Assembly (NCBI RefSeq): GCF_000935045.1
Contig: NZ_JYKS01000015.1
Location: 248,001-312,000, forward strand
Length of the DNA stretch: 64,000 nt
Direction of reading: 5' to 3'
Origin: Pseudomonas sp. 10-1B
GTDB lineage: Bacteria > Pseudomonadota > Gammaproteobacteria > Pseudomonadales > Pseudomonadaceae
In this document: piece by piece, positions 1 through 9,330 of the stretch
Numbering within the stretch: position 1 is the stretch's first letter
How the letters are laid out: each line of letters opens with the position of its first letter
Made by a program: the position numbers and the translations under genes
Notes under the pieces: model-generated
The model's input: the letters and a program-made list of their open reading frames with translations, nothing else
What the model was told of the DNA's origin: nothing
The model's database searches: none

Positions 1-927
1 CGTTTTCTCGCCAGCGGTGACGACGCGGACCTGCCCATCGTCGATGCGCACCAACACTACTTCGACGTCGAAAACCATTATTACCCCTGGTTGAACGACC
101 GCCCGTTGCGACCCTTCCGCTATGGCGATTACTCGTCGATCTGCCGCAATTTCCTGCCCGCGGACTACCAACGTCTGGCCGGCCATCATCGCGTGGTGCA
201 AACGGTGGTCATAGAAGGCGAATGGGACCCGGCGACATCAGCCGATGAACTGACCTTCGTCGACGCACTGGCGCAGCAGGAAGCCAGCATCGGCGCCATG
301 GTGGCGCAGGCCTGGCTCGATCGCGCGGACATCGGCGAACTGCTGCGCCTGTACGGCGCTCACCCGCTGGTGCGGGGCATTCGCCACAAGCCGACGGTGA
401 CCACCTACCAACACTGGCGGGAGGACTTCGTGGCCGCCGGCTCCATGCGTGATCCGCGCTGGCGTGAGGGTTACGCGCAACTGGCTCAGCACGGCCTGCA
501 CTTCGAATTACAAGCACCGTGGTGGCACCTGCCGGAAGCCGCCGAACTGGCGCGGGATTTTCCCGACGTGCCCATCGTCGTCAATCACACCGCCTTGCCG
601 GCCGACCGCAGCGAAGCCGGCCTGGCCGGCTGGCGCGACAACCTGGCGCTGCTGGCGCGCGAGGCGAATGTCGTACTGAAGATTTCCGGCATCTGCATCC
701 CTGGCCAGGCCTGGCCCGTCGAAGCCAACCGCAGGGTGGTCGACGATGCGATCTCGATCTTCGACGTCAGCCGCTGCGCCTTCGCCAGCAATTACCCGGT
801 CGACGGCGTGGTGAACAGCCTCAGCGAGGTGTTCGACGGTTTGAAGCACCTCGTCAGGTCCCGTCCCCGCAGCGAGCGGCTGGCCCTGTTTCATGACAAC
901 GCCCGGCGCATCTACCGGCTCGCTTGA
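1..927 (+). CDS. Amidohydrolase family (COG3618-type) metal-dependent hydrolase, 5' end outside window
   Basis: The reading frame is open from base 1, so the start codon lies upstream. Near the visible N-terminus is DAHQHYFD, the HxH metal-binding motif on strand 1 of the amidohydrolase TIM barrel; later VVNHTALP and ASNYPVDG fit the conserved His and Asp ends of later strands. The family includes sugar lactonases and 2-pyrone-4,6-dicarboxylate hydrolase. It sits 31 bp ahead of a semialdehyde dehydrogenase, so hydrolysis of a lactone or similar intermediate feeding that enzyme is likely (inference). The substrate cannot be read from the sequence. The protein is probably cytoplasmic, since no signal peptide is visible in the part present. 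Confidence 0.8.
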   Translation, partial: RFLASGDDADLPIVDAHQHYFDVENHYYPWLNDRPLRPFRYGDYSSICRNFLPADYQRLAGHHRVVQTVVIEGEWDPATSADELTFVDALAQQEASIGAMVAQAWLDRADIGELLRLYGAHPLVRGIRHKPTVTTYQHWREDFVAAGSMRDPRWREGYAQLAQHGLHFELQAPWWHLPEAAELARDFPDVPIVVNHTALPADRSEAGLAGWRDNLALLAREANVVLKISGICIPGQAWPVEANRRVVDDAISIFDVSRCAFASNYPVDGVVNSLSEVFDGLKHLVRSRPRSERLALFHDNARRIYRLA

Positions 928-958
928 GTCGACCTGCAGTCTTTATCAGGAGTCCAAC

Positions 959-2536
959 ATGCTTGAAGTTTCAGGCCACAATTACATCGCCGGCGCCCGT
1001 TCGGCCAAGGGCACCCGTACCCTGCAAAGCCACGATGCCAGCACTGGCGAAGCGCTGCCCTATCGTTTCCATCAGGCAACGAACGAGGAAGTGAATGCCG
1101 CTGCCGAAGCTGCCGCGGTGGCTTACCCGGTTTACCGGAATTTTTCCGCCGAGCGCCGTGCAGACTTCCTCGACGCCATCGCTGCCGAGCTGGACGCCCT
1201 CGACGAATCGTTCATCCAGCTGGTGTGCCAGGAAACCGCCCTGCCCGCCGGGCGTATTCAGGGTGAGCGGGCCCGCACCAGCGGCCAGATGCGCCTGTTC
1301 GCAACAATGCTGCGTCGGGGTGATTTCTACGGTGCACGCATCAACCGCGCGCTGCCGGACCGGCAACCCTTGCCTCGCCCGGACCTGCGCCAGTACCGCA
1401 CAGGCATCGGTCCGGTCGCGGTGTTCGGCGCCAGCAACTTCCCGCTGGCCTTCTCCACCGCGGGCGGTGACACCGCCTCGGCCCTCGCCGCCGGCTGCCC
1501 GGTGGTGTTCAAGGCTCACAGCGGGCACATGGCGACCGCCGATTACGTTGCCGATGCGATTACCCGCGCGGCGCAGAAAACCGCAGTGCCCGACGGCGTG
1601 TTCAGCCTGCTCTACGGCAGTGTCGGCGAGGCGCTGGTCAAGCATCCGGCGATTCAGGCGGTCGGCTTCACCGGTTCGCTGCGCGGCGGTCGGGCCCTGT
1701 GCGACATGGCCGCTGCCCGTGCGCAACCGATCCCGGTGTTCGCCGAGATGAGCAGCATCAACCCGGTGCTGCTGATGCCCGCCGCGTTGAACGCCCGCGC
1801 CGAACAGATCGCCGCCGAACTGAGCGCATCGGTGGTGTTGGGCGCGGGCCAGTTCTGCACCAACCCCGGTCTGGTGCTGGGCATCCGTTCACCGCAGTTC
1901 AGTGACTTTGTGCAGCGTTTGAGCACGCTGATCGCTCAACAACCGGCGCAGACCATGCTCAACGTCGGCGCCCTGAACAGTTATTGCCAGGGCCTGGAAC
2001 ACCTGCACGCGCATCCCGGCATCACGCACCTGGCCGGCAGCGCGCAGCAGGGCAGCCAGGCACGGGCGCAGTTGTTCAAGGCCGATGTCAGCCTGTTGAT
2101 CAACGGCGATGAGCGGCTTCAGGAAGAGGTGTTCGGCCCGACCACCCTGGTCGTCGAAGTCGCCGACCACGCCGAACTGCTCCAGGCCTTGTACGGCTTG
2201 CGCGGCCAGTTGACCGCCACGCTGATCGCCGAAGACGCGGACTTGGCCAGCCTGGACCCGATCCTGACGTTGCTGGAACAGAAGGTCGGGCGTGTGCTGT
2301 TCAACGGTTACCCCACCGGCGTGGAAGTCTGCGATGCCATGGTGCACGGCGGGCCTTACCCGGCCACATCGGATGCACGCGGCACCTCGGTCGGCACCCT
2401 GGCGATCGACCGTTTCCTGCGCCCGGTGTGTTTCCAGAACTGCCCCGACAGCCTGTTGCCGGACGCCCTGAAGAACGCCAATCCGCTGGGCATCGCCCGG
2501 CTGGTCGATGGCGTCAGTCACCGCCAGACGCTGTAA
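959..2536 (+). CDS. Aldehyde dehydrogenase, alpha-ketoglutaric semialdehyde dehydrogenase type
   Basis: A 525-residue NAD(P)-dependent aldehyde dehydrogenase. The ATG at 959 follows a good ribosome site (CAGGAG) and gives the usual length of the KGSADH group. The catalytic Cys lies in GAGQFCTNPG, the general-base Glu in FAEMSSINP, and the cofactor glycine motif in FTGSLRGG. Enzymes of this type oxidise 2,5-dioxopentanoate to 2-oxoglutarate at the end of hydroxyproline, arabinose or glucarate breakdown. It follows the amidohydrolase and precedes a secreted protein and an OprD porin, consistent with a catabolic operon. It may also serve the hydroxyproline-like operon beginning at 9.4 kb, which lacks an enzyme that is obviously of this exact subtype (inference). 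Confidence 0.85.
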   Translation: MLEVSGHNYIAGARSAKGTRTLQSHDASTGEALPYRFHQATNEEVNAAAEAAAVAYPVYRNFSAERRADFLDAIAAELDALDESFIQLVCQETALPAGRIQGERARTSGQMRLFATMLRRGDFYGARINRALPDRQPLPRPDLRQYRTGIGPVAVFGASNFPLAFSTAGGDTASALAAGCPVVFKAHSGHMATADYVADAITRAAQKTAVPDGVFSLLYGSVGEALVKHPAIQAVGFTGSLRGGRALCDMAAARAQPIPVFAEMSSINPVLLMPAALNARAEQIAAELSASVVLGAGQFCTNPGLVLGIRSPQFSDFVQRLSTLIAQQPAQTMLNVGALNSYCQGLEHLHAHPGITHLAGSAQQGSQARAQLFKADVSLLINGDERLQEEVFGPTTLVVEVADHAELLQALYGLRGQLTATLIAEDADLASLDPILTLLEQKVGRVLFNGYPTGVEVCDAMVHGGPYPATSDARGTSVGTLAIDRFLRPVCFQNCPDSLLPDALKNANPLGIARLVDGVSHRQTL

Positions 2537-2665
2537 CCCGCCACCCGTTTCCAGCAACGCCCGCGCGCCTGTCAAGTGACAGGCGCCGGGTTCGCTCGCC
2601 CTGAAAACAGGGTTCTGCACCGCTCCACCGCTTTAACCCACAACAACAAAAACCGAGGAAGTCCC

Positions 2666-3238
2666 ATGCACGTTCAACGTCACCCGAAACACCGCCTGTG
2701 CAAACTGATGCTCGCCATGACTGCTGCCTTCCTGATCGGCACGACCGGCACCCCGCAGGCACTGGCCGAAACCACACCTGCCGCGACGACAACGCCCATG
2801 CAATGTGCCACCCAAACCACACCGCGCTACACCAAGACCCCCACCGGCTACCTGATGGTGCTGCGCATGGGCGACAACGTCTTCCAGGAACTGACCAAAC
2901 TGGCCATCGCCGAAAAGATCCCCAGTGCCTCGCTCATCGGGATCGGCTTCGGCAACGTCAAGTTCGGGTTCTGGAACAAGGACAAGAAAGACTTCGACTC
3001 CAAGCTCCTGAACAACGTCGAGATGGCCAGCATCACCGGCTCGCTCGCCTGGAAGAACAATCAGCCGTCGATCCACATGCACGGCGTCGCCGGCGACGCC
3101 ACGTTTCAGGCTTACGGTGGCCATATCCTCGATTTCGAGGTGACCACCGGCTCGATGGAGATCACCGTGATCGTCCACCCGCGTCGCCTGGAACGTGGCA
3201 TTGACCCGTGCATCGGTGCCAACGTGCTGGGGATCTGA
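2666..3238 (+). CDS. Secreted PPC/DUF296-domain protein
   Basis: 190 residues from ATG 2666, preceded by GAGGAAGT. Residues about 15-35 form a hydrophobic signal sequence ending near ALAE, so export to the periplasm is predicted. The rest is a PPC (DUF296) domain: the block HMHGVAGDATFQAYGGHI carries the conserved histidines and the GGH turn of the family. PPC proteins are mostly cytoplasmic or nuclear DNA-associated trimers, so an exported version is unusual. It lies between a semialdehyde dehydrogenase and an OprD porin on the same strand, which suggests a role tied to uptake or handling of the same substrate. The exact function is unknown. Confidence 0.75.
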   Translation: MHVQRHPKHRLCKLMLAMTAAFLIGTTGTPQALAETTPAATTTPMQCATQTTPRYTKTPTGYLMVLRMGDNVFQELTKLAIAEKIPSASLIGIGFGNVKFGFWNKDKKDFDSKLLNNVEMASITGSLAWKNNQPSIHMHGVAGDATFQAYGGHILDFEVTTGSMEITVIVHPRRLERGIDPCIGANVLGI

Positions 3239-3324
3239 GCCGAACACCTCGCTCCCGCCGCCCGCGCATCGGCCGGCGGGAGTCACCCTCCCGAATCCAA
3301 CTACAAGAAAATGGGGCGTTCTAC

Positions 3325-4632
3325 ATGAGCAGCAAGTACACCGTTATCACCCTGGCCCTGGGCGCCATGACCCTCGGCGGCCAGGCGCACGCGGACTTTT
3401 TGCGCGACAGCAAGGCGACACTGGGGCTGAAGAATTTCTACTTCAACAACGACAACCGCGACGGCACGGCGACCCCGTCGAAAACCGAAGAATGGGCCCA
3501 GGGATTCCTGCTCGATTTCAAGTCGGGCTACACCGACGGCACGATTGGTGTGGGTGTCGATGCGCTGGGACTGATGGGCGTGACCCTGGACAGCGGCAAG
3601 GGGCGCCATGTCGGCAGCAGCATGATTCCATCGGGCAGCGACGACAGCGCCGTGGATGAGTGGAGCCGCCTGGGCCTGACCGGCAAGGTCAGGGTGTCTA
3701 AAACCGAGCTGCACCTGGGTACGCTGATGCCGAAACTGCCGATCCTGGTGTCCAACGACGGCCGCCTGCTGCCCCAGACCTTCGAGGGCGGGCAGATCAC
3801 CTCCAGCGAGTTCAAGGACCTGACCCTCACCGGCGGGCGCATCGAACACGCCACCGGCCGCGGCTCCAGCGATCAGACCGGGCTGTCGGCGACCGGTGGC
3901 ACCCGGGAAAGCAACGCGTTCGATTTTGCCGGTGGCGACTGGAAAATCTCCCGTGACCTGACGGCCCAGTATTACTACGCCCACCTGGACGACTATTACA
4001 CCCAACAGTTTTTCGGCCTGTTGCACACGCTGACGATTGCGGACAATCAATCGCTGAAAACCGACCTGCGCTACTTCCGCACCGATTCGTCCGGCAAGAA
4101 CGGCTCGGGCACTTCGGGCTACCGGATCAGCGGCTATACCGACGGTAACGATGGCGAAATCGACAACCGCACCTGGAGCGCCGCGCTGATTTACAGCCTC
4201 GGTGGCCATGCGTTCACCGCCGGTTACCAGAGCGTGTCCAGCGGCAGCGGTTTCACTCAACTCAACCAGGGCGGCCTGCCGGACAAGGGCGCCGGCGGTG
4301 TCAGTCTTTACCTGTACACCGACCGCCTGATCCAGACCTTCACGCGCGCCGGTGAGCGCACCGCGTTCGGCCAGTATGCGTATGACTTTGCCGCGGTTGG
4401 CCTGCCGGGTTTGAAAGCGTCAGTGATCTACCTCAGTGGCGACAACATCAAGACCACCACGGGCGGCACCCAGAAGGAGTGGGAGCGTGACTTCAGCCTG
4501 GATTACACGATCCAGTCCGGTGCACTCAAGGGGGTGGGGTTCGGCTGGCGCAACGGCAAGTCCAACAGCGAGGCGAGCCGCAACCAGGACCAAAACCGCC
4601 TGATCGTCAGCTACAGCATTCCGCTTCTGTAA
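3325..4632 (+). CDS. OprD-family outer-membrane porin
   Basis: 435 residues. A signal peptide (hydrophobic run then GQAHA) is followed by DFLRDSKATLGLKNFYFNND, the typical mature start of OprD/Occ substrate-specific porins, and the chain ends in a beta strand with aromatic/hydrophobic alternation (LIVSYSIPLL). Alternating amphipathic strands run through the length. OprD porins import small carboxylates and amino acids across the outer membrane. Position at the end of the amidohydrolase-KGSADH-DUF296 cluster suggests it admits that pathway's substrate. Start chosen at ATG 3325 because it places the signal peptide at the N-terminus; an upstream extension in frame lacks such features. Confidence 0.88.
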   Translation: MSSKYTVITLALGAMTLGGQAHADFLRDSKATLGLKNFYFNNDNRDGTATPSKTEEWAQGFLLDFKSGYTDGTIGVGVDALGLMGVTLDSGKGRHVGSSMIPSGSDDSAVDEWSRLGLTGKVRVSKTELHLGTLMPKLPILVSNDGRLLPQTFEGGQITSSEFKDLTLTGGRIEHATGRGSSDQTGLSATGGTRESNAFDFAGGDWKISRDLTAQYYYAHLDDYYTQQFFGLLHTLTIADNQSLKTDLRYFRTDSSGKNGSGTSGYRISGYTDGNDGEIDNRTWSAALIYSLGGHAFTAGYQSVSSGSGFTQLNQGGLPDKGAGGVSLYLYTDRLIQTFTRAGERTAFGQYAYDFAAVGLPGLKASVIYLSGDNIKTTTGGTQKEWERDFSLDYTIQSGALKGVGFGWRNGKSNSEASRNQDQNRLIVSYSIPLL

Positions 4633-4667
4633 CAAGAGAGAATGGAGGCTGCGGCCGGTGCAGCCTT

Positions 4668-4705
4668 CGTCATCGACTCAATTCTTTAACTGAGAGTCGA
4701 TGACG
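4668..4705 (+). terminator. 12-bp inverted repeat after the porin gene
   Basis: Perfect 12-bp arms (CGTCATCGACTC / GAGTCGATGACG) with a 14-nt loop, 35 bp after the OprD stop. There is only a short T run, so it may act as a weak terminator or RNA-stabilising stem. Confidence 0.45.
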
Positions 4706-4714
4706 TTTGCACAC

Positions 4715-4742
4715 AAAAAAGGCCGCCAGCGTGGTGGCGGCC
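4715..4742 (-). terminator. Rho-independent terminator of the aminotransferase gene
   Basis: Read on the minus strand: an 8-bp GC stem (GGCCGCCA / TGGCGGCC) followed by TTTTTT. It lies about 190 bp beyond the minus-strand aminotransferase stop, in the convergent gap with the porin gene. Confidence 0.75.
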
Positions 4743-4935
4743 AGGTCTTGGGCCGAAGCTTCGACTAAGTGGTGAGGAGGTGTGTGCCTGCCGCCCATGT
4801 TGGCTGCGGGCAAACCGCAGAGAGCGCTCTGCGTGCACGGATAACTGCTTCATCAATACGCTGGGTGAGAACAGCCGATGACGCCGATACCCGAACCTGT
4901 GGCCAACATCCAAGGACGCTGGCCCTGTACAACGA

Positions 4936-6240
4936 TCAACCCAGTACCGAGCCGATCACTTCATCGAGGATGGCGATACCGGCCTCGATCTCTTCAGCGG
5001 TGATGATGCAGGGCGGCGCGACGTGGATACGGTTCTCGACCACGAACGGCAACAGGCCGCGCTCCAGCAGCTTGTTCTTCAGCGCAAGCATGGTCTGGGC
5101 GGCCAACGGCGCACGGGTCGCCTTGTCGCTGACGAACTCCAGCGCCCAGAAGACGCCAGCGCCACGGACTTCACCAATGGCCGAGTGGCGTTGCTGCAGT
5201 TCACGCAGGCGCGGGCCCAGGTGCTTCTCACCCATTTCCTGGGCGTTCTCGACCACACGCTCTTTGTGCATGGTGTCGATCGACGCGACGATCGAGGCCA
5301 TGGCCAGCGGGTGGCCGGAGTAAGTCAGGCCGCCTGGGAAGAAGTGGGTGTCGAAGTAGCTGCTCAGTTGCTCGGAGATCACCACGCCGCCGACAGGTAC
5401 GTAGCCCGAGTTCACACCCTTGGCAAAGGTGATCAGGTCCGGCACCACGCCATAGTGCTCGAAGGCGAACCACTTGCCGGTGCGACCGAAACCTGCCATC
5501 ACTTCGTCCAGGATCAGCATGATGCCGAACTCGTTGGCCAGTTCGCGCACACCCTGCATGTAAGCGGCCGGGGTCACCAGCACACCGGCTGTACCCGGCA
5601 GGCTCTCCAGCAGGATGGCGGCGATTGAGTTCGCACCTTCGCATTCGATCACACGACGCAGGTGACGCAGGGAGCGCTCGGTTTCTTCCGCCTCGGTTTG
5701 GGCGTTGAACTCGCTGCGGTAAAGGTACGGGGTGAAGAAGTGCACATGACCACGAGCGTACTCGTTCGGCACCCGGCGCGGATCACCGGTGGCGACGATC
5801 GCCGAGCCGGTGTTGCCGTGGTAGGAACGGTAGGACGACAGCACCTTGTCACGCCCGGTGAACAAACGCGCCATGCGGATCGCGTTCTCGTTGGCATCGG
5901 CGCCACCGTTGGTGAAGAAGACCTTTTTGAAGCCGGCCGGGGCCTGCTCAATGATGCGCTTGGCGGCCTCGCCACGCATCAAGTTGGCCGTCGCCGGCGC
6001 AATGGTAGTCAACGACGCAGCTTGCTCTTGGATGGCCGCAATCACCGCAGGGTGCTGGTGGCCAAGGTTGGTGTTGATCAGTTGGCTGGAGAAATCCAGG
6101 TAACGCTTGCCGTCGTAGTCCCAGACCGTGCTGCCCTCGCCGCCGGCGATCACCAGCGGGTTGAGCGCGCCTTGGGTGGACCACGAGTGGAATACATACT
6201 CGCGATCGAGATCTTTCACGTATTGATTGGTAATCGCCAT
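4936..6240 (-). CDS. Class III PLP-dependent aminotransferase (omega-amino acid type)
   Basis: 434 residues. The PLP lysine is in ITFAKGVNSGY, the pyridine-binding Asp in LILDEVMAGFGRTG, and SYHGNTGSA holds the conserved PLP-stacking region. The family transfers amino groups from omega-amino acids such as beta-alanine, taurine or 4-aminobutyrate to pyruvate or 2-oxoglutarate. The gene directly follows mmsA on the same strand (120 bp gap), which favours beta-alanine or beta-aminoisobutyrate as substrate: the product semialdehyde would be taken by MmsA (inference from context). Start ATG 6240. Confidence 0.88.
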   Translation of the reverse strand: MAITNQYVKDLDREYVFHSWSTQGALNPLVIAGGEGSTVWDYDGKRYLDFSSQLINTNLGHQHPAVIAAIQEQAASLTTIAPATANLMRGEAAKRIIEQAPAGFKKVFFTNGGADANENAIRMARLFTGRDKVLSSYRSYHGNTGSAIVATGDPRRVPNEYARGHVHFFTPYLYRSEFNAQTEAEETERSLRHLRRVIECEGANSIAAILLESLPGTAGVLVTPAAYMQGVRELANEFGIMLILDEVMAGFGRTGKWFAFEHYGVVPDLITFAKGVNSGYVPVGGVVISEQLSSYFDTHFFPGGLTYSGHPLAMASIVASIDTMHKERVVENAQEMGEKHLGPRLRELQQRHSAIGEVRGAGVFWALEFVSDKATRAPLAAQTMLALKNKLLERGLLPFVVENRIHVAPPCIITAEEIEAGIAILDEVIGSVLG

Positions 6241-6359
6241 GATACTTATCGGCCTGCTAGTTAAGTGAGTCAGACGCTTGAAGAATGACGAACGCCTGCG
6301 TCATCGCGGTTCTCCGTCAGAACAGTGAACGACGCAGGCATTCGAACCAGGGGCTTGCC

Positions 6360-7856
6360 TTAGCTGTTGCTAGGGAAAGCGAATTGAGCGGCCTCATGGC
6401 TGGTGCGTTTCGGCCAGCGCTGGGTAATGGCCTTCTTGCGGGTGTAGAAGCGCACACCGTCCGGGCCGTAGGCGTGCAGGTCGCCGAACAGCGAACGCTT
6501 CCAGCCGCCAAAGCTGTGGTAGCTCACCGGTACCGGCAGCGGCACGTTGACGCCGACCATGCCCACTTCGATCTCGTCGCAGAACAGGCGCGCCGACTCA
6601 CCGTCGCGGGTGAAGATGCAGGTGCCGTTACCGTACTCGTGATCGTTGATCAGCTTGATCGCGTCTTCCAGGCTGTTCACGCGTACCACGCACAGTACTG
6701 GGCCGAAGATCTCTTCCTTATAGATGCGCATTTCCGGGGTAACACGGTCGAAAAGCGTGCCGCCCACGAAGTAGCCGTCTTCGTTGCCTGCCACTTTGAA
6801 GCCACGACCGTCCACAACTACCTTGGCACCGGCGGCAACGCCGTCATCGATATAGCCCAGCACCTTGTCACGCGCAGCAGCGGTGACCAGCGGGCCCATG
6901 TCCAGGCCACAGGAAGTACCAGCACCGATCTTCAGTGCCTTGATTTGTGGTTCGAGCTTGGAGATCAGGGCGTCTGCCACCTGGTCACCTACACACACGG
7001 CCACAGAGATCGCCATGCAGCGCTCGCCGCACGAACCGTAGGCGGCGCCCATCAGCGCGCTGACGGCGTTGTCCAACTCGGCGTCCGGCATCAGCACCGC
7101 GTGGTTCTTGGCGCCGCCCAGGGCTTGTACGCGCTTGCCGCGCTTGGTGCCTTCGGCGTAGATGTATTCAGCGATCGGGGTCGAACCGACGAAGCTCAGG
7201 GCCTTCACTTCAGGCGCCTCGATCAGTGCGTCCACCGCTTCCTTGTCACCGTGCACCACGTTCAGCACGCCCTTTGGCAGGCCGGCTTCGTGCAGCAGTT
7301 CGGCGATCAGCAGAGTCGAGCTTGGGTCGCGCTCGGACGGTTTGAGAATGAAGCAGTTACCGCAGGCGATGGCCAGCGGATACATCCACAGCGGTACCAT
7401 CGCCGGGAAGTTGAACGGGGTGATGCCGGCCACCACGCCGATCGGCTGCAGGTCGCTCCAGGCATCGATGTTCGGGCCCACGTTGCGGCTGTACTCGCCC
7501 TTGAGAATCTCGGGAGCGGCGCTGGCGAATTCGACGTTCTCGATACCGCGCTTGAGTTCACCGATGGCATCTTCGATGGTCTTGCCGTGCTCTTCGCTGA
7601 TCAGCTGGGCAATACGCTGCTCGTTCGCCTCCAGCAACTGCTTGAAGCGGAACATCACCTGCGCGCGCTTGGCGGGTGGGGTGTTGCGCCAGGCCGGGAA
7701 GGCGGCCTGGGCCGAGTCGATGGCCTTTTGCACGGTGGCACGGCTCGCCAAGCCCAACTTGTGGATAGCCTGGCCAGTGGACGGATTGAACACATCCGTG
7801 GTGCGGGCGTCGTCCGCGATGTGTTCACCATGGATCAAGTGCTTGATAGTTGCCAT
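6360..7856 (-). CDS. mmsA: Methylmalonate-semialdehyde dehydrogenase (CoA-acylating)
   Basis: 498 residues, full length for MmsA. The catalytic Cys is in GSCGERCMAIS, the family hallmark, and the chain shows VVAGITPFNFP and the typical C-terminal GGWKRSLFGD. The enzyme converts (methyl)malonate semialdehyde with CoA and NAD to propionyl- or acetyl-CoA, in valine, inositol and beta-alanine breakdown. It is upstream of the class III aminotransferase in the same direction, so the pair can take a beta-amino acid to acyl-CoA. A degraded aminotransferase fragment lies just upstream and a divergent LysR gene beyond it is the likely regulator. Confidence 0.93.
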   Translation of the reverse strand: MATIKHLIHGEHIADDARTTDVFNPSTGQAIHKLGLASRATVQKAIDSAQAAFPAWRNTPPAKRAQVMFRFKQLLEANEQRIAQLISEEHGKTIEDAIGELKRGIENVEFASAAPEILKGEYSRNVGPNIDAWSDLQPIGVVAGITPFNFPAMVPLWMYPLAIACGNCFILKPSERDPSSTLLIAELLHEAGLPKGVLNVVHGDKEAVDALIEAPEVKALSFVGSTPIAEYIYAEGTKRGKRVQALGGAKNHAVLMPDAELDNAVSALMGAAYGSCGERCMAISVAVCVGDQVADALISKLEPQIKALKIGAGTSCGLDMGPLVTAAARDKVLGYIDDGVAAGAKVVVDGRGFKVAGNEDGYFVGGTLFDRVTPEMRIYKEEIFGPVLCVVRVNSLEDAIKLINDHEYGNGTCIFTRDGESARLFCDEIEVGMVGVNVPLPVPVSYHSFGGWKRSLFGDLHAYGPDGVRFYTRKKAITQRWPKRTSHEAAQFAFPSNS

Positions 7857-7932
7857 CTTCTTTCCTCGAGCTTGGTGACAAGCTGTTTATTTGTTGTATT
7901 ACGGAAGCTCCCGACGCGCGAGAGCGTGCTGA

Positions 7933-8271
7933 TCAGTCGAGACAGTGCAGGGCTTCGCCCACTGCATCGAACAGACGATCCAGTTCCTGGGGTTTGGTGT
8001 TGAAAGTTGGGCCGAACTGCAGGGTGTCGCCGCCAAAACGCACGTAGAATCCTGCCTTCCACAACGCCATGCCTGCCTCGAACGGGCGAATGAGCGCATC
8101 GCCATCCCGTGGCGCAATCTGCAACGCCCCGGCCAGGCCGCAGTTGAAAATGGCATCCAGTGCGATTCGAGCCGGAGGCCACTGGCCAAGGAGAGAGGTG
8201 TCTGCAAGGCCTGGTTCATGGCGGTAATCCTGAGCGTGGAGTGATGCGCCTAGCTTGTGCTGGAAAGTCAT
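7933..8271 (-). pseudogene. 3' fragment of a second class III aminotransferase
   Basis: The last roughly 70 residues of this ORF (AGALQIAPRDGDALIRPFEA, then the FGGDTLQFGPTFN region to LDRLFDAVGEAL) match the C-terminal end of omega-amino acid:pyruvate aminotransferases. The PLP lysine, the Asp motif and all of the large domain are missing. The first 40 or so residues are not recognisable as this family. It lies in the same direction and directly upstream of mmsA, the usual place of an aminotransferase in such operons, so an original gene seems to have been deleted while another aminotransferase works downstream. Confidence 0.65.
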
Positions 8272-8320
8272 GTGCGATAAATCTATATTTTCTTGCAATC
8301 AGTTATTGGATAACTCACGC

Positions 8321-9241
8321 ATGACCAAGAAGACGCCCCTGCATCAGGTAAGTGATTTTGACCTCAGGCTGCTGCGGGTTTTCAAAACCGTCGCCGAATG
8401 CGGCAGTTTCTCCGGCGCCGAAAGTGCGCTGGGCATCACCCGGTCCGCCATCAGCTTGCACATGGGCGACCTGGAAAAACGCCTGGGAATGCGCTTGTGC
8501 CAGCGGGGGCGCGCAGGTTTTGCCCTTACCGACGAAGGCCGTGAGGTGCTGCGCGCCAGTGAAACCGTGCTGGTGGCCATAGAGGGCTTTCGCAGCGAAG
8601 TGAACCAGATGCACCAGCAACTGCGCGGCGACCTGAACGTAGCGATCGTCAACAACCTGGTCACTCAGCCGAAGATGCGCATCACCCATGCGCTCAAAGC
8701 CGTGCGCGCCGAGGGCAGTGGCGTGCGCATCAACCTGAGCATGAGTACCCCCGGTGAAATCGAGCGCGGCCTTCTGGATGGCCACCTGCACGTCGGCGCA
8801 GTGCCGCTGATTTCGCCCCTGTCCGGCCTGGACTACAGCCTGCTCTACGAGGAACGGTCAAACCTGTATTGCAGCCACGAGCATCCGCTGTTCGCCCATG
8901 CCGCCAGTGTCACTGACGAACAACTGGCCCAGGCCGATGCCGTAGTGCCGACCTACCGGATGACCGCCGAGGCAATCGGGCTGCACCAACTGCTCAACTT
9001 CGGGGCTTCGGCGACTGACCGCGAGGGGATCGCGTTTCTTATCCTGACCGGCAGCTACATCGGTTTCCTGCCCGATCATTACGCCGCCACCTGGGTGGAA
9101 AAAGGCATCATGGCAGCGCTTGACCCCAACCGCCTGCACTTCGATGCCAAGCTCGCCATCGCGACCCGCAAAGGGCGCCGACCGAACATGATCCTTGAAC
9201 GTTTTCTCAACGAATTGCAGTTGACCGGTAGCCCCGCCTAG
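8321..9241 (+). CDS. LysR-family transcriptional regulator
   Basis: 306 residues from ATG 8321. The N-terminal winged helix-turn-helix is clear (FDLRLLRVFKTVAECGSFSG, then SALGITRSAISLHMGDLEKR), followed by a periplasmic-binding-like effector domain. An upstream in-frame extension to 8255 exists but does not belong to the family start. The gene is divergent from the mmsA/aminotransferase genes, so it most likely controls them in response to a pathway intermediate (inference). It is also upstream of the ABC transporter operon on the same strand, 218 bp away, and could act there instead. Confidence 0.9.
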   Translation: MTKKTPLHQVSDFDLRLLRVFKTVAECGSFSGAESALGITRSAISLHMGDLEKRLGMRLCQRGRAGFALTDEGREVLRASETVLVAIEGFRSEVNQMHQQLRGDLNVAIVNNLVTQPKMRITHALKAVRAEGSGVRINLSMSTPGEIERGLLDGHLHVGAVPLISPLSGLDYSLLYEERSNLYCSHEHPLFAHAASVTDEQLAQADAVVPTYRMTAEAIGLHQLLNFGASATDREGIAFLILTGSYIGFLPDHYAATWVEKGIMAALDPNRLHFDAKLAIATRKGRRPNMILERFLNELQLTGSPA

Positions 9242-9330
9242 CTTCACCCCTCCTCCACTCACAGAGCCCTCCCCAATCACTTTTGCAGGTGATCGGGGTC
9301 GCTTTGCTTCAAAAAATTCTTTCAAGCGTG

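Noticed and set aside
6285..8003. 572-codon plus-strand frame opposite mmsA
   Set aside because: Shadow of mmsA; the composition is His/Gln/Val-rich as expected from reverse codons.
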